From a virus, in IMG/VR virus record IMGVR_UViG_3300028388_001400, positions 1 to 30,119 of that record: a DNA stretch of 30,119 nt. One strand, given 5' to 3'. Within the stretch, counting starts at the first letter, position 1. Each line of letters begins with the position of its first letter. The notes below the pieces were generated by a model. That model did no database searches. It was not told the origin of the DNA and worked only from the letters and a program-made list of their open reading frames with translations. A program made the translations under genes and the position numbers. Positions 6,088 through 15,024 of this stretch are shown piece by piece.

Positions 6088-6242
6088 TAAAATGCGCGAA
6101 TTACAATTTGTTGGACCTGGAAAAGGCCGAACAACAAAACGTGCATAGGGCGTTGACGTTTTTAGCACACGACAACGACTATAAAAAGGAAATGGACAGG
6201 CAATACAGCCAACAGGCGGGTAAAAATACGTTGCAATTATGA
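5943..6242 (+). CDS. Tail chaperone frameshift extension (-1 frame)
   Basis: This -1-frame segment has no ATG before its conserved part and is best read as the C-terminal extension of the preceding gene, giving a 267-residue fusion. Residues encoded from about 6054 on (GYFEKWGYYAALIKCANYNL, then LDLEKAEQQNVHRALTFLAH) resemble the end of fused tail chaperones in related phages (F-x-K-W-G-Y/W-Y). A canonical slippery heptamer T-TTT-TTT in the correct phase lies at 5937-5943, within a run of nine T. A second candidate slip site is the G-AAA-AAT at 6060-6066 near the zero-frame stop. Exact site uncertain; the extension itself is well supported. Confidence 0.6.
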   Translation: MSDNERIKGEYPEVFGPTNDGGNLESGERPVAAGNSGYFEKWGYYAALIKCANYNLLDLEKAEQQNVHRALTFLAHDNDYKKEMDRQYSQQAGKNTLQL

Positions 6243-6712
6243 CAAACAATTTAGGGTTAAACCATTACAGCGAATTAATACGGTTAATTAATACGTTGGC
6301 CGGCCAGGATCAAACGGTTAAGACAGTCGTTATGGATGAAAATATCGACGACGAACATTCGACCCTGTACCCGTTATTGGATATTGCAATTGACGCCGGG
6401 CGGTTTACAGACGGTAAAACAATTGTATTGACCGTTGCGTTAACGTGCGTTGACCTTATCGACCACAACCCCGAACCAAACGACGACAGGTTGTATAAAA
6501 ACAACGATTTAGTCGACGTCTACAACGCGACGTTGGCCGTATTGAATGGTATTTACTGGAAATTGTTAAAGGATGTTGCCGAATTGGAAATTACCGCCCA
6601 ACCTAACCAGGGGTTCCAAAAAGTAGAACACGCCGGGAAAAACGACGTTTTCGGTTGGCAATTGACGTTTGACATTGAGTTACCAAACACAACAATAAAA
6701 TTATGTGAATGA
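6239..6712 (+). CDS. Tail completion/terminator-like protein
   Basis: A 157-residue protein following the chaperone with an ATGA overlap. It has an N-terminal helix (HYSELIRLINTLAG), a core with TIVLTVALTCVDLIDHNPEP, a helix DVYNATLAVLNGIYWKLLKD and a closing strand W-Q-L-T-F-D-I-E-L-P-N. This pattern (repeated V/L strands, a D-x-x-N-x-x-L helix and a G-W-x-x-x-F-x-x-x-x-P end) fits a conserved Bacteroidota phage tail/neck protein. The tail terminator role is inferred from position between chaperone and HK97 gp10-like protein, not from a recognised catalytic or binding motif. Confidence 0.5.
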   Translation: MTNNLGLNHYSELIRLINTLAGQDQTVKTVVMDENIDDEHSTLYPLLDIAIDAGRFTDGKTIVLTVALTCVDLIDHNPEPNDDRLYKNNDLVDVYNATLAVLNGIYWKLLKDVAELEITAQPNQGFQKVEHAGKNDVFGWQLTFDIELPNTTIKLCE

Positions 6713-7302
6713 CCCCCAGCGAAAAAAAAGAAGTAGCCCGCACGTTAAATGAATTCGGCACCCAGCTAAGAAATCGGGCGGTTCGGAATTTAAAACGTAA
6801 AGGAATGAACGCCAGCGGTAATTTGTCGCGGTCGATCGATCCGAAATTCCGGGTTATGCCAAATTCGTTTGAATTCGAAATGGATATGGCCGTTTACGGG
6901 TTGTTTCAGGACGCCGGGGTTGAGGGTACAGGCGGGCCGCGATTATACAAGAACGGCAAAAAAACAAAACCTGGGACCAAATGGAAAAAAAAGCGGGTTG
7001 ATAAAAAGTATTTTCAATTCAAATTCCGAAACAAAAAATATAGAATACCGCCGGCCGCCGTTGACGTTTGGCGATTACAAAAAAAGATCGTACCGCGAAA
7101 CACCCGCGGCCAATTCGCCCCGCGTCGGTCCGGTAATTATGCAATTGCCCGCGCGATATACGCCCAGGGTTTAGAGGCCAAAGGTTTTTTTACCCAGCCA
7201 TACGAACGGTTATTCGATAAATTGCCGGAAAATTTAACCCAGGCGTTCGCCCTGGACGTTGTGCGGTTTTTAGAAACAGGAATACAAAACGCCGAAAAAT
7301 AA
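6709..7302 (+). CDS. HK97 gp10-like minor tail/neck protein
   Basis: The 197-residue basic protein has the feature typical of the HK97 gp10/neck protein family: a beta-strand phrase FEFEMDMAVYGLFQDAGVEG (about residues 54-73), where Y-x-x-F/L-x-D-x-G-V-x-G is the recurring motif. A long lysine-rich middle and I-P-P-A-A-V-D-V-W follow, then helices to the C-terminus. Such proteins join or complete heads and tails. It overlaps the previous gene as ATGA and is followed after 4 bases by the next tail gene. Confidence 0.6.
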   Translation: MTPSEKKEVARTLNEFGTQLRNRAVRNLKRKGMNASGNLSRSIDPKFRVMPNSFEFEMDMAVYGLFQDAGVEGTGGPRLYKNGKKTKPGTKWKKKRVDKKYFQFKFRNKKYRIPPAAVDVWRLQKKIVPRNTRGQFAPRRSGNYAIARAIYAQGLEAKGFFTQPYERLFDKLPENLTQAFALDVVRFLETGIQNAEK

Positions 7303-7306
7303 AATT

Positions 7307-8380
7307 ATGATCCGTTTAAATTCGCCTTATTACGTTACAATTCCCTGGGTTTCGCCGGCCACCGGGTTAACCTGTACCGACTATACGTTAGCCCTTTTTG
7401 TATGGACGGGGGCCAAAGCGTCGCCGCCGGGTACGGCCGCCTACGAAATAACAAAGTTGAACGACCAGGGTTTGACAGGGAACGACAAAATCGACATTGC
7501 CCAATTGATCCGCGACGAAATAGAGGTGGCCCCGCAAATTGCAATTACCACCTCAATAAATGACGGCGTAAACAGGGTTTGGGTTAAATGGCAATACACA
7601 TACACAACGACCAACCCAACCGACGGGACCACCCCGCAGGGGGCCACCACCAAACCGGCCGGCCTGGGTTATTCCTTTGGCTTGGACGGGGAAAATGTTG
7701 AGGATAGCGAACAAAAGTTTTTTTTAACGGCCACCGATCAAAAAATAAATCGATCCGGGTTTTTTGCCGTTCCTGTTTATTGTAGCGAAACACTACAAAC
7801 GGACGTCGAAATTGTGAGTTACCCCAACAACGAAATCAATACCACGTTATCCAGGGCCGCAACCACGCAAAGCGACGAAATAACACAAATTGTTTGGATC
7901 AGGGGGGCCGACGCGCCAACCGATAAGTATATTACCGTAACGGTCGGGGTTCAGTCGAAAAACATTTTTATCGACGACGAGTATAAATACACCCCGTCGA
8001 CGTTCGTATTTTTAAATCGTTTCGGGGCCGAATCAACGGTAACGTTTTTTAAAGACAGTTTGAGCCGTACAAACGTCGAATCGCAGGTTTTCCAGTCCCG
8101 ATTTGCACAACCGGCCACCGGATCACACCAATACCAAACGTTTAAAAAGACAGGCCGACGAACCACGCGTTATTTTTCCGGTTGGGTTAATGAAAACGCC
8201 GTCGAAGAGTTCGAACAAATGTTATTAAGTCAGTACGTTTGGAAAGTTACCGCCGGGGGCGACGCCGAACCCGTCGAGGTGGTAACGTCCAGTATTGACA
8301 ACCTAACCAGGGAAAACGAACAGTTTATCCAATTTGAAATTGAAATTAGGGACGCGTACCAACTTATAAACAATGTTTAA
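7307..8380 (+). CDS. Tail/baseplate structural protein
   Basis: A 357-residue, beta-rich protein with no signal peptide. The segment F-V-F-L-N-R-F-G-A-E-S-T-V-T-F-F-K (about residues 229-245) and later helices (ENAVEEFEQMLLSQYVWKV) match a protein that regularly accompanies the tape measure in Bacteroidota siphovirus genomes, likely a distal tail or baseplate component. The overlap of 8 bases with the next, very large tail gene indicates joint expression. A precise structural role cannot be read from sequence alone. Confidence 0.55.
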   Translation: MIRLNSPYYVTIPWVSPATGLTCTDYTLALFVWTGAKASPPGTAAYEITKLNDQGLTGNDKIDIAQLIRDEIEVAPQIAITTSINDGVNRVWVKWQYTYTTTNPTDGTTPQGATTKPAGLGYSFGLDGENVEDSEQKFFLTATDQKINRSGFFAVPVYCSETLQTDVEIVSYPNNEINTTLSRAATTQSDEITQIVWIRGADAPTDKYITVTVGVQSKNIFIDDEYKYTPSTFVFLNRFGAESTVTFFKDSLSRTNVESQVFQSRFAQPATGSHQYQTFKKTGRRTTRYFSGWVNENAVEEFEQMLLSQYVWKVTAGGDAEPVEVVTSSIDNLTRENEQFIQFEIEIRDAYQLINNV

Positions 8381-10748
8381 CGTCGAATTAGAAATACAGG
8401 GGCAACAACTGGACGTTTTCCAAAACGAGGGAATCGAAATAGTTAACGCGGTCCAAAACATTGAGGAGATCGACCAAAATATTGGCGATTATTCCCAAAA
8501 CTTTAAATTGCCAGCGTCGCCGCGCAACAATAAGATTTTCAAACATTACTACAATGCCGAAATCGACAACGGATTCGACGCCCGTAAAAAAGTAAGTGGC
8601 GCGATCAGGTTTAACGGCGTACCATTTAGGCGGGGAAAATGGAAATTAAATAAAGTCAATGTAAAGGACGGCCAGCCGGTCAATTATGACGTTAACTTTT
8701 TTTCCCAGTTAGTCGATTTAAAAGACAAAATAGGTAAGGACGAATTAACGGATCTTGATTTGTCCGCCTTCGATCACGCGTATAATGCCACCACAGTAAA
8801 AACGGGGTTAACGTCGGGGTTGTTTTCGGGGGCGGTTCGTTATACCCTAATGACAAAGCGTCAATATTACTACAACAGCGCGGAAAATACCACCAACCAC
8901 AACGACGAATTACGAAATATTGCATACACCGGAACCCTGTTAAACTTTAACGGGGTGCATTTCGATGATGTGTTGCCGTCGATCCAGGCAATAAAGATTA
9001 TCGAGGCAATAGAAACCAAATACGACATTACGTTTTCGCGCGATTTTTTCGGGACCGCCGAATTTCAGTTGTTGTATTTATGGGTCAACGGGAACGCCGA
9101 CGACGGGTTGGCTAACGAACAGGTGATCGACTGGACGGGCGGCGACAATACATATATGAATTTGACAACCGACATTGGCCAATACCCGGTGCAAAATACA
9201 CCCGCGTCCGGCGATAGACGAATGTTTTGGTTATTCTGTAAAATTGTCCCGGAACCTGGGTTTGTCGATTTACCCTACACGTTACGCGCGTACCGCGACG
9301 GGACCGTTGTAAGTGAATTGGAATTTACGTTTGGAACCCAAACCCTGTTTACCATTTTACAGGCCGACGGGTTCGTTACATACGACGTGTATTACACGAT
9401 CGAATCAAACGTCGGGTCCGAATTCCAATTTACCGCCGTATTAACCCAGGAATTACGTAACAACGCCCTGGGGGTAATATCAACCTTCGTAACAAACGGC
9501 GCGGCCCAAACGGTAAATAACGAAGTCAAAATGGACCAAAATTTACCGGAAATCGAAACCCTGGAATTTTTGAAGGGGTTATTTAAGGCTTTTAAATTGG
9601 TGGTCATTCCCAACGGGGAAAATTCGTTGTACGTAAACACGTTAAACGCCTTTTACGCCACCGGGACCCGCCGGGACATTAGTAAATACATTGACTGGGA
9701 TAACGTCGAAATTGAGGCCGGAAAGCTACTAAACCCAATCGTTTTTAAGTTCCAAAACCCGACGACCATATTAAACGAACAGTTTTTCCGCAACGAGGGG
9801 TTGCCCTACGGCGACGAATTGGCAATCCTAACCGACGACGACGAACAATTGTTGGACGGCGAAGAGTACAAGGTCGAATTACCGTTTGAAAAGGTGGTAT
9901 TTGATCGCTTAATTGATTTGGACACCGAAGCCGAAACAAACGTTATGTATTCGCCAATTATCGATATTGACCGAAACCCGGTTAACTCAAAACCGATATT
10001 ACATTATACCGTTCCGATCAATATAAGTAGTTCGCCAATTAATTACTTTACAGGTTTGGTCAATGAGTTAATCGACGGGACGTTGTTTTTACCGTTTCAC
10101 GCCTGGACGTTAAACAACCCAATAAACGTTTTTTCGTTCGGGTCCGAGCGAAGCGAATGGAACGGGGAATTACTGGAAAACACGTTATACAAAAACCATT
10201 GGGAAAATTTCATTGCGGCGACGTTTGATCCTAAAAAGCGGGTTTTTAAGTACGACGCGTATTTACCCCGCGGGTTGGCCCGGCAAATAGAATTAAACGA
10301 CGTTATCGTCATAAAAGGGCGATCATTTAGAATTGACCGTTATACATACGAGGTCCAGTCCGGTAAAGCAAGTTTCAAGCTAATCAATACATTTGATAAC
10401 GCGGTCGATGTGTTGGACCCTGGGTCCCAAAGTGTATATTTAGATTTTACCGCCCAAACAACGGTATTAGGAATTGCTAATTTAACGGCGTCGGCAACGG
10501 ATAGTTTGGTCGATTATGGATTTGGGACGGGTTGGTTAAGTGTTACCCCCGGCGCGGGGACCCTGGACGTTACCGTTACCGAAAACACAACCGGAAAGGT
10601 TCGGGACGCCTTTATCGAAATGACGTTGGGGTCGTATAGTTCCGGGGTTTACGTGTTGCAATACCCAACGAACCCCGCCGCAATCGCATACGTACCGGAA
10701 TATAAATTCGACGACGAAAGAAACAGTTTTTATTTAACAATTATTTGA
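8373..10748 (+). CDS. Large tail/baseplate protein with C-terminal BACON-like domain
   Basis: A 791-residue protein. The N-terminal 150 residues include Y-S-Q-N-F-K-L-P-A-S-P-R-N-N-K-I-F and a following strand-rich region, recalling tail-hub-like proteins found in Bacteroidota phages (a phrase of the type F-x-L-P-x-S-x-x-N-N-x-I-F). The C-terminus (about residues 687-768) has a BACON-like pattern: GWLSVTPGAGTLDVTVTEN, then T-G-K-V-R-D-A-F-I-E-M-T-L. BACON domains are beta sandwiches associated with glycan or mucin binding in Bacteroidota and their phages. It probably forms the tail tip that contacts host surface glycans; that step is inference. Confidence 0.6.
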   Translation: MFNVELEIQGQQLDVFQNEGIEIVNAVQNIEEIDQNIGDYSQNFKLPASPRNNKIFKHYYNAEIDNGFDARKKVSGAIRFNGVPFRRGKWKLNKVNVKDGQPVNYDVNFFSQLVDLKDKIGKDELTDLDLSAFDHAYNATTVKTGLTSGLFSGAVRYTLMTKRQYYYNSAENTTNHNDELRNIAYTGTLLNFNGVHFDDVLPSIQAIKIIEAIETKYDITFSRDFFGTAEFQLLYLWVNGNADDGLANEQVIDWTGGDNTYMNLTTDIGQYPVQNTPASGDRRMFWLFCKIVPEPGFVDLPYTLRAYRDGTVVSELEFTFGTQTLFTILQADGFVTYDVYYTIESNVGSEFQFTAVLTQELRNNALGVISTFVTNGAAQTVNNEVKMDQNLPEIETLEFLKGLFKAFKLVVIPNGENSLYVNTLNAFYATGTRRDISKYIDWDNVEIEAGKLLNPIVFKFQNPTTILNEQFFRNEGLPYGDELAILTDDDEQLLDGEEYKVELPFEKVVFDRLIDLDTEAETNVMYSPIIDIDRNPVNSKPILHYTVPINISSSPINYFTGLVNELIDGTLFLPFHAWTLNNPINVFSFGSERSEWNGELLENTLYKNHWENFIAATFDPKKRVFKYDAYLPRGLARQIELNDVIVIKGRSFRIDRYTYEVQSGKASFKLINTFDNAVDVLDPGSQSVYLDFTAQTTVLGIANLTASATDSLVDYGFGTGWLSVTPGAGTLDVTVTENTTGKVRDAFIEMTLGSYSSGVYVLQYPTNPAAIAYVPEYKFDDERNSFYLTII

Positions 10749-10749
10749 T

Positions 10750-12060
10750 ATGAGTATTAAAGCATTAAACGCGGATTCAACCGTATTTTATTTAAAAGCG
10801 GCTCAGGGCGACGGGTCGGCGAACGATCCTATTGTCCCGTTATATTCAACGCAATTTACAGACGGGGCCAATACCGACGCTTTTAGCCGTTTAAGGGTTT
10901 CAAACCCCCAGGGTATATTTGACGCGCAATTAACATACGATTTGCAACCAACTTTGTTTGAGCAAATAACCAGCGGGGGTGGTTCAATCTCACACGATGC
11001 GACCGAACGGGCCGCATTACTCGATTTTACGTTGGCAACAACCGGCGACGACGCCGTTATGCAAACATTCGATTATTTTCCATATCAACCCGGAAAATCG
11101 CAACAAGTTTTCATTACGTTTAATATGATAGAGGCCGCGACGAATGTAAAGAAATACGCGCGATACGGCGACGCGTCAAACGGAATTGAGTTTTACAACG
11201 ACGGGACGAATAATTACGTACAAATAATGACCGGTACGTCCGCGGGCAATCAAACGATTTTACAGTCCGCGTGGAATTTGGATCGCCTGGACGGTAGCGG
11301 ACCGAGCGACGACAACCCCAGCGGTTTAACGTTGGATATTACCAAAACTCAAATTTTAGTAATTGATTTTCAGGCGTTATACGTCGGTCGCGTTCGCATT
11401 GGTTTTGATATTAACGGGATCGTATATTACGTACACCAATTTGAAAACGCCAACAATTTAGTTTACCCCTATATTCAAACGGCAAATTTACCGATTCGTT
11501 GCGGAATGGAGGCCAGCGGCGCGGCTACAACAACAATGTATTACATTTGTTCGTCGGTTATTTCAGAGGGGGGCCAGGAAATTACCAGTAGTTACGATTT
11601 TTCAATAAATGCCACCGGAACCGCCGGAAATGGAACGCGAACACACCTATTAAGTATTCGGCCAAAAACAACGTTTAATTCAATTATCAATAGGGTTAAA
11701 TTACTCATTGAAAGTATTGATATTTTAGTTACCGGAAACAGCCCGGTTTACTGGGAATTGGTTATTGGCCAGGCGTTAACGTTGCCGTCGTATACCGATG
11801 TAAACACCACTTATTCAGCGTTTGAAATAGCGGATAACGAAACGTTAAACGGATCACCGGCAATTGTTTTGGCGGCCGGATATGTGGCCAGCACCAGCCA
11901 GGTAAAAGGCGTTGTTAGGCAGTCTATAAACACGCGATACCCGATAACATTAGATGCCGAAGGGGCCAATCGGGATTTGGGAACCTTAACATTACTTATA
12001 ACAGGCCAGGGGGCAACGTCCGCAACCAGCGCGGCGATTAGTTGGCGCGAAGTACGATAA
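10750..12060 (+). CDS. Virion structural protein (DAFSRLRVS family)
   Basis: A 436-residue beta-rich protein. The segment T-D-A-F-S-R-L-R-V-S-N-P-Q-G-I-F-D-A-Q (about residues 42-60) is a signature I recognise from virion proteins of several phage groups (D-A-F-G-R-L-R-V-S-x-P). The remainder alternates strands and ends W-R-E-V-R. It begins 1 base after the BACON-like tail gene and is in the tail module, so it is likely a tail-tip or fibre-related component. The exact structural role is not known. Confidence 0.55.
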   Translation: MSIKALNADSTVFYLKAAQGDGSANDPIVPLYSTQFTDGANTDAFSRLRVSNPQGIFDAQLTYDLQPTLFEQITSGGGSISHDATERAALLDFTLATTGDDAVMQTFDYFPYQPGKSQQVFITFNMIEAATNVKKYARYGDASNGIEFYNDGTNNYVQIMTGTSAGNQTILQSAWNLDRLDGSGPSDDNPSGLTLDITKTQILVIDFQALYVGRVRIGFDINGIVYYVHQFENANNLVYPYIQTANLPIRCGMEASGAATTTMYYICSSVISEGGQEITSSYDFSINATGTAGNGTRTHLLSIRPKTTFNSIINRVKLLIESIDILVTGNSPVYWELVIGQALTLPSYTDVNTTYSAFEIADNETLNGSPAIVLAAGYVASTSQVKGVVRQSINTRYPITLDAEGANRDLGTLTLLITGQGATSATSAAISWREVR

Positions 12061-12061
12061 A

Positions 12062-12223
12062 ATGAAAATCGGGGAAATAGTACAGGTAATAAGATCCGAC
12101 GACCATTACGGGGTCGGCCCTACTATGGAAATCGCCAAAGGGAAAAACGAAATTTGCCGCGGTTATAAGTGTATGGCCCGTAAGATCAAACGCAAACGAA
12201 AAATGTTATGGCAAAAAATGTAA
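12062..12223 (+). CDS. Small basic protein between tail genes
   Basis: A 53-residue open frame from the ATG at 12062 to TAA at 12223, overlapping the tape-measure gene by 16 bases in another frame. It starts M-K-I-G-E-I-V-Q-V-I-R-S-D-D-H-Y-G-V-G, an SH3-like strand pattern, and ends strongly basic (KIKRKRKMLWQKM). It fills an otherwise empty 147-base interval and uses resident codons, which is the main support. Function unknown. Confidence 0.5.
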   Translation: MKIGEIVQVIRSDDHYGVGPTMEIAKGKNEICRGYKCMARKIKRKRKMLWQKM

Positions 12224-13752
12224 TTGAAACAATTTTACGGATCATTGGGGAAACCGACGACGCCGAATCGGGAGTCGATCGTTTGGCCGACAAAATGGAC
12301 GACCTTAAAAAAAAGGAAAAGGAAGTCCGGGACGAAACAAAAAAGGTTGGCGACGAATTAGAAAAGACAGGGGCAAAGGGTGAAATATTAGAGCGGTTGG
12401 ATTCAATAACGGGCGGTTGGGCGACAAAAGTAGTTGACGCGGCCGGTGGTATTCGTAAAATGAATTTGGCCCTTAAAGGGACCCGGACGGCGTTATTAGC
12501 AACCGGTATTGGCGCGGCGGTGGTGGCAATCGGTTTGTTAATTGAGGGGGTAAGTCAATTACGATCGCGTTACCAACGAATGACCCAGGCCAACAACGAA
12601 TACCGGGACGCGTTGGTCCAAACGTCGGGGACGGTCGCCAAATTTATGACCGATTTAATGACGGTCGAATCAAGTTTGGATTTGGCCCGTAAAGGGATCA
12701 TTAGCAAGGAAAAGGCGTTAAACACCTACAACGAAAAATTAGGCGAAACGGTAGGTTATGCCGGCGACATTAACGAGGCCGAACAATTAATGGCCGACAA
12801 TACCGACAAGGTAATAAAGTCCATTCAGTTACGCGCACAGGCCGAATTTTTATTGGCCCGCGCTGCAGAAATAAGGGCAAAGGTATTGGCCGGGGACGAA
12901 GAGGTTTTGGAAAATAATTTTTCCACCTGGGACGCCTTTAAAAATGGATTTAAAACCTTTGTTAAATCCGGATTTACCGACGTCGCCGGGGCAACGGTCG
13001 CCGGTACAGTTGGCGAAATAGCCGAAGCAACAAACGAGGTCCAAATATTAGCCGACGATTTAGAGGGTAAAGCGAAAACGTTATTACAACAGGCCGCCGA
13101 AATAAAGAACACCCAAACGCCGGGAATCGATCCAAACGCCGGACCCGCGCGACGGCCAACGGTAACACCTGTTTCAACCCTGGAATCAGAGGGCGCGATA
13201 CTGGGAAAAATAACAGATATAAACGCAAAGTCCGCTGAAGATATAAACGGAATTTGGGAACGAAACGCAGAGGCCCAGCGTATACGACAACAAATATTAC
13301 GCGATCAAATATTGGCGATCAACGCGGACACGTTCGGAAAATTGGCAACAGTTGTCGGGGAAAACACGAAAACCGGTAAAGTATTAGCGGCGGCCCAGGC
13401 CCTAATTAACGGGTATTTAGGTATTACCCAGGTATTAGCCACGCCGTCGACATTACCCGAACCGTTCGCGACGATCAATAAAATTGCCAACGCCGCGGTA
13501 ATATTTAAGACCGCATTAAAGGCTGTACAGGATATTAATAACGTCGACGTCCCAGGGGGCGGCGCGGCGCGTTCGTCAGGCGGTGGCAGGGGTAACGTAC
13601 CATCGTTTAATTTGGTCGGCGGATCAGGTCAAAATCAAATTATTGATACCTTAAACCGCGATCAGGAACCACCAAAGGCAATTGTTGTTAGCCGGGAAAT
13701 GACCACGCAACAAGAGGTCGACCGCAACACCCAGCGAAACGCAAGTTTATAA
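12208..13752 (+). CDS. Tape measure protein (short)
   Basis: A 514-residue protein with long charged coiled coils (residues 18-65 and 130-300), a hydrophobic segment (about 94-113, TALLATGIGAAVVAIGLL) and a C-terminal phrase A-I-V-V-S-R-E-M-T-T-Q-Q-E-V-D-R-N, matching the end of many Bacteroidota phage tape measures. The tape measure sets tail length; at 514 residues, using the usual rough proportionality, a fairly short siphovirus tail (some tens of nanometres) is expected. Glycine-rich stretches occur near residues 449-462. A 60-base gap with a conserved box follows before the head module. Confidence 0.78.
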   Translation: MAKNVIETILRIIGETDDAESGVDRLADKMDDLKKKEKEVRDETKKVGDELEKTGAKGEILERLDSITGGWATKVVDAAGGIRKMNLALKGTRTALLATGIGAAVVAIGLLIEGVSQLRSRYQRMTQANNEYRDALVQTSGTVAKFMTDLMTVESSLDLARKGIISKEKALNTYNEKLGETVGYAGDINEAEQLMADNTDKVIKSIQLRAQAEFLLARAAEIRAKVLAGDEEVLENNFSTWDAFKNGFKTFVKSGFTDVAGATVAGTVGEIAEATNEVQILADDLEGKAKTLLQQAAEIKNTQTPGIDPNAGPARRPTVTPVSTLESEGAILGKITDINAKSAEDINGIWERNAEAQRIRQQILRDQILAINADTFGKLATVVGENTKTGKVLAAAQALINGYLGITQVLATPSTLPEPFATINKIANAAVIFKTALKAVQDINNVDVPGGGAARSSGGGRGNVPSFNLVGGSGQNQIIDTLNRDQEPPKAIVVSREMTTQQEVDRNTQRNASL

Positions 13753-13782
13753 CAAAAAACTTTTCCCGTTGTTTTATTAATA
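13749..13782 (+). promoter_or_regulatory. Module-boundary box, copy 2 (head module)
   Basis: ATAACAAAA, variable bases, TTGTTTTATTAATA (13769-13782); the same two blocks and spacing as at 5407 and 17032. Here the box ends 30 bases upstream of the protease ATG (13813), showing that its distance to the start codon varies between copies. The first two bases lie in the stop of the tape measure gene. Confidence 0.65.
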
Positions 13783-13812
13783 GGAAACGTTTATTACAAT
13801 GTCGATTTTTTT

Positions 13813-15003
13813 ATGGCAAGAAAAACATTTGAGGCGAAATTTAAACCCGGAAAAAAAGGGGTTTTTGCTATTTCATTGGTAAACGATCCGGCTATGGAAT
13901 CGTTATTTGTCGCCCTGGGAAAACAAAAGGTTTTCAAGTTTAAAACCATTGACGAAGAGCAACGGTTATTGGTTGGTTTGGCAATGCAACCCGACAAATT
14001 AATACCGCGCGTCGATCAGGTTACAGGCGAGGAATACGATTTAGTTTTCCGATCCGATACAATCCGCGAATTATCCTATAATTTTTTCAAACAAAAGGCC
14101 CAGGATAAAAGCAAATTAGAACATTTGGACTGGATCGACGGCGTTAACGTTGTTGAAAGTTGGATTAAAACCGACGAAAAACACGATAAGTCCCACGCGT
14201 TCGGATTCAATAACCCGGTCGGGTCCTGGTTTGTCGCAATGAAAATCGACAACCCGTCAATTTGGGAACATTACGTTAAGACCGGAAAAGTTCAGGGGTT
14301 TAGCGTCGACGCAATGTTAAGTTTACAGGAAATCGAATTATCAAACAATAAGGAAATGAAAAATATCTTACAGCTACTTAAAAAAGCAAAACCCGAACCA
14401 ACGACCGAACCAAAACCCGAAACGTTCGGGTCGATCAAGTCGGGCGAAGTCGACATTATGTTTGACGGCGAAACGTTGGCCCAGGGTCAGAAAGTTTGGG
14501 CAATGGGCGAGGACGGAAACCGAATCGCAATTCCGGCCGGGGAATATGAGTTGGAAAACGGAATGAAAATTACCGTTAACGAAAATTCCGAGGTGGCCGA
14601 AATGGTCGAAATGAACCAGGAACCCGACGCCGGAACCCCGGACGCCGGAACCCCAGCACCCGCACCCGCCGCCGCCCCAGGTTTGAGCGAATCGGAAATC
14701 CAAAAAATAAAATCTGTATTGGTTAAGTTCGAAGTCGACGAAAACCAAACGGACGTATTCGAACAGGTGGCCGAATTGAGCGCGCAAAACACCGCGTTAC
14801 AAAAAAAGGTAAAGGAATTATTAACCGTCGACGCGAAGTTGGCGGAATTAACCGCGGCGAACGAAAAATTGGTTGAGCGAATCGAAGAGTTAGAAAGCCA
14901 ACCCGCCGGAACCCCGATCGCACCCAGGGCGGAAAACACAACCCCAGCGGTTGAATTGAACGCTACCGGGCGGATTTTGACCAAATTAAGGAAAGCAAAA
15001 TAA
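13813..15003 (+). CDS. XkdF-like prohead protease fused to scaffold region
   Basis: The 396-residue protein has an N-terminal protease region of the XkdF/Peptidase S78-like type: K-L-E-H-L-D-W (H104), N-V-V-E-S-W (112-117), P-V-G-S-W-F-V (135-141) and a G-F-S-V-D-A (S164) active-site motif. Residues about 190-396 are low-complexity and coiled-coil (PDAGTPDAGTPAPAPAAAP, then ALQKKVKELLTVDAKLAELT), typical of a scaffold joined to the protease. It would process the prohead and scaffold. The ATG at 13813 is used; an ATG at 13799 is out of frame. The major capsid gene lies one gene downstream. Confidence 0.75.
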   Translation: MARKTFEAKFKPGKKGVFAISLVNDPAMESLFVALGKQKVFKFKTIDEEQRLLVGLAMQPDKLIPRVDQVTGEEYDLVFRSDTIRELSYNFFKQKAQDKSKLEHLDWIDGVNVVESWIKTDEKHDKSHAFGFNNPVGSWFVAMKIDNPSIWEHYVKTGKVQGFSVDAMLSLQEIELSNNKEMKNILQLLKKAKPEPTTEPKPETFGSIKSGEVDIMFDGETLAQGQKVWAMGEDGNRIAIPAGEYELENGMKITVNENSEVAEMVEMNQEPDAGTPDAGTPAPAPAAAPGLSESEIQKIKSVLVKFEVDENQTDVFEQVAELSAQNTALQKKVKELLTVDAKLAELTAANEKLVERIEELESQPAGTPIAPRAENTTPAVELNATGRILTKLRKAK

Positions 15004-15024
15004 TAACACTTAAAACACCGAAAA

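Noticed and set aside
6065-6094. ATGs at 6065 and 6092 as separate starts for the chaperone extension
   Set aside because: Neither is in the frame that carries the conserved FEKWGYY part, so they cannot start the extension; frameshifting fits better.
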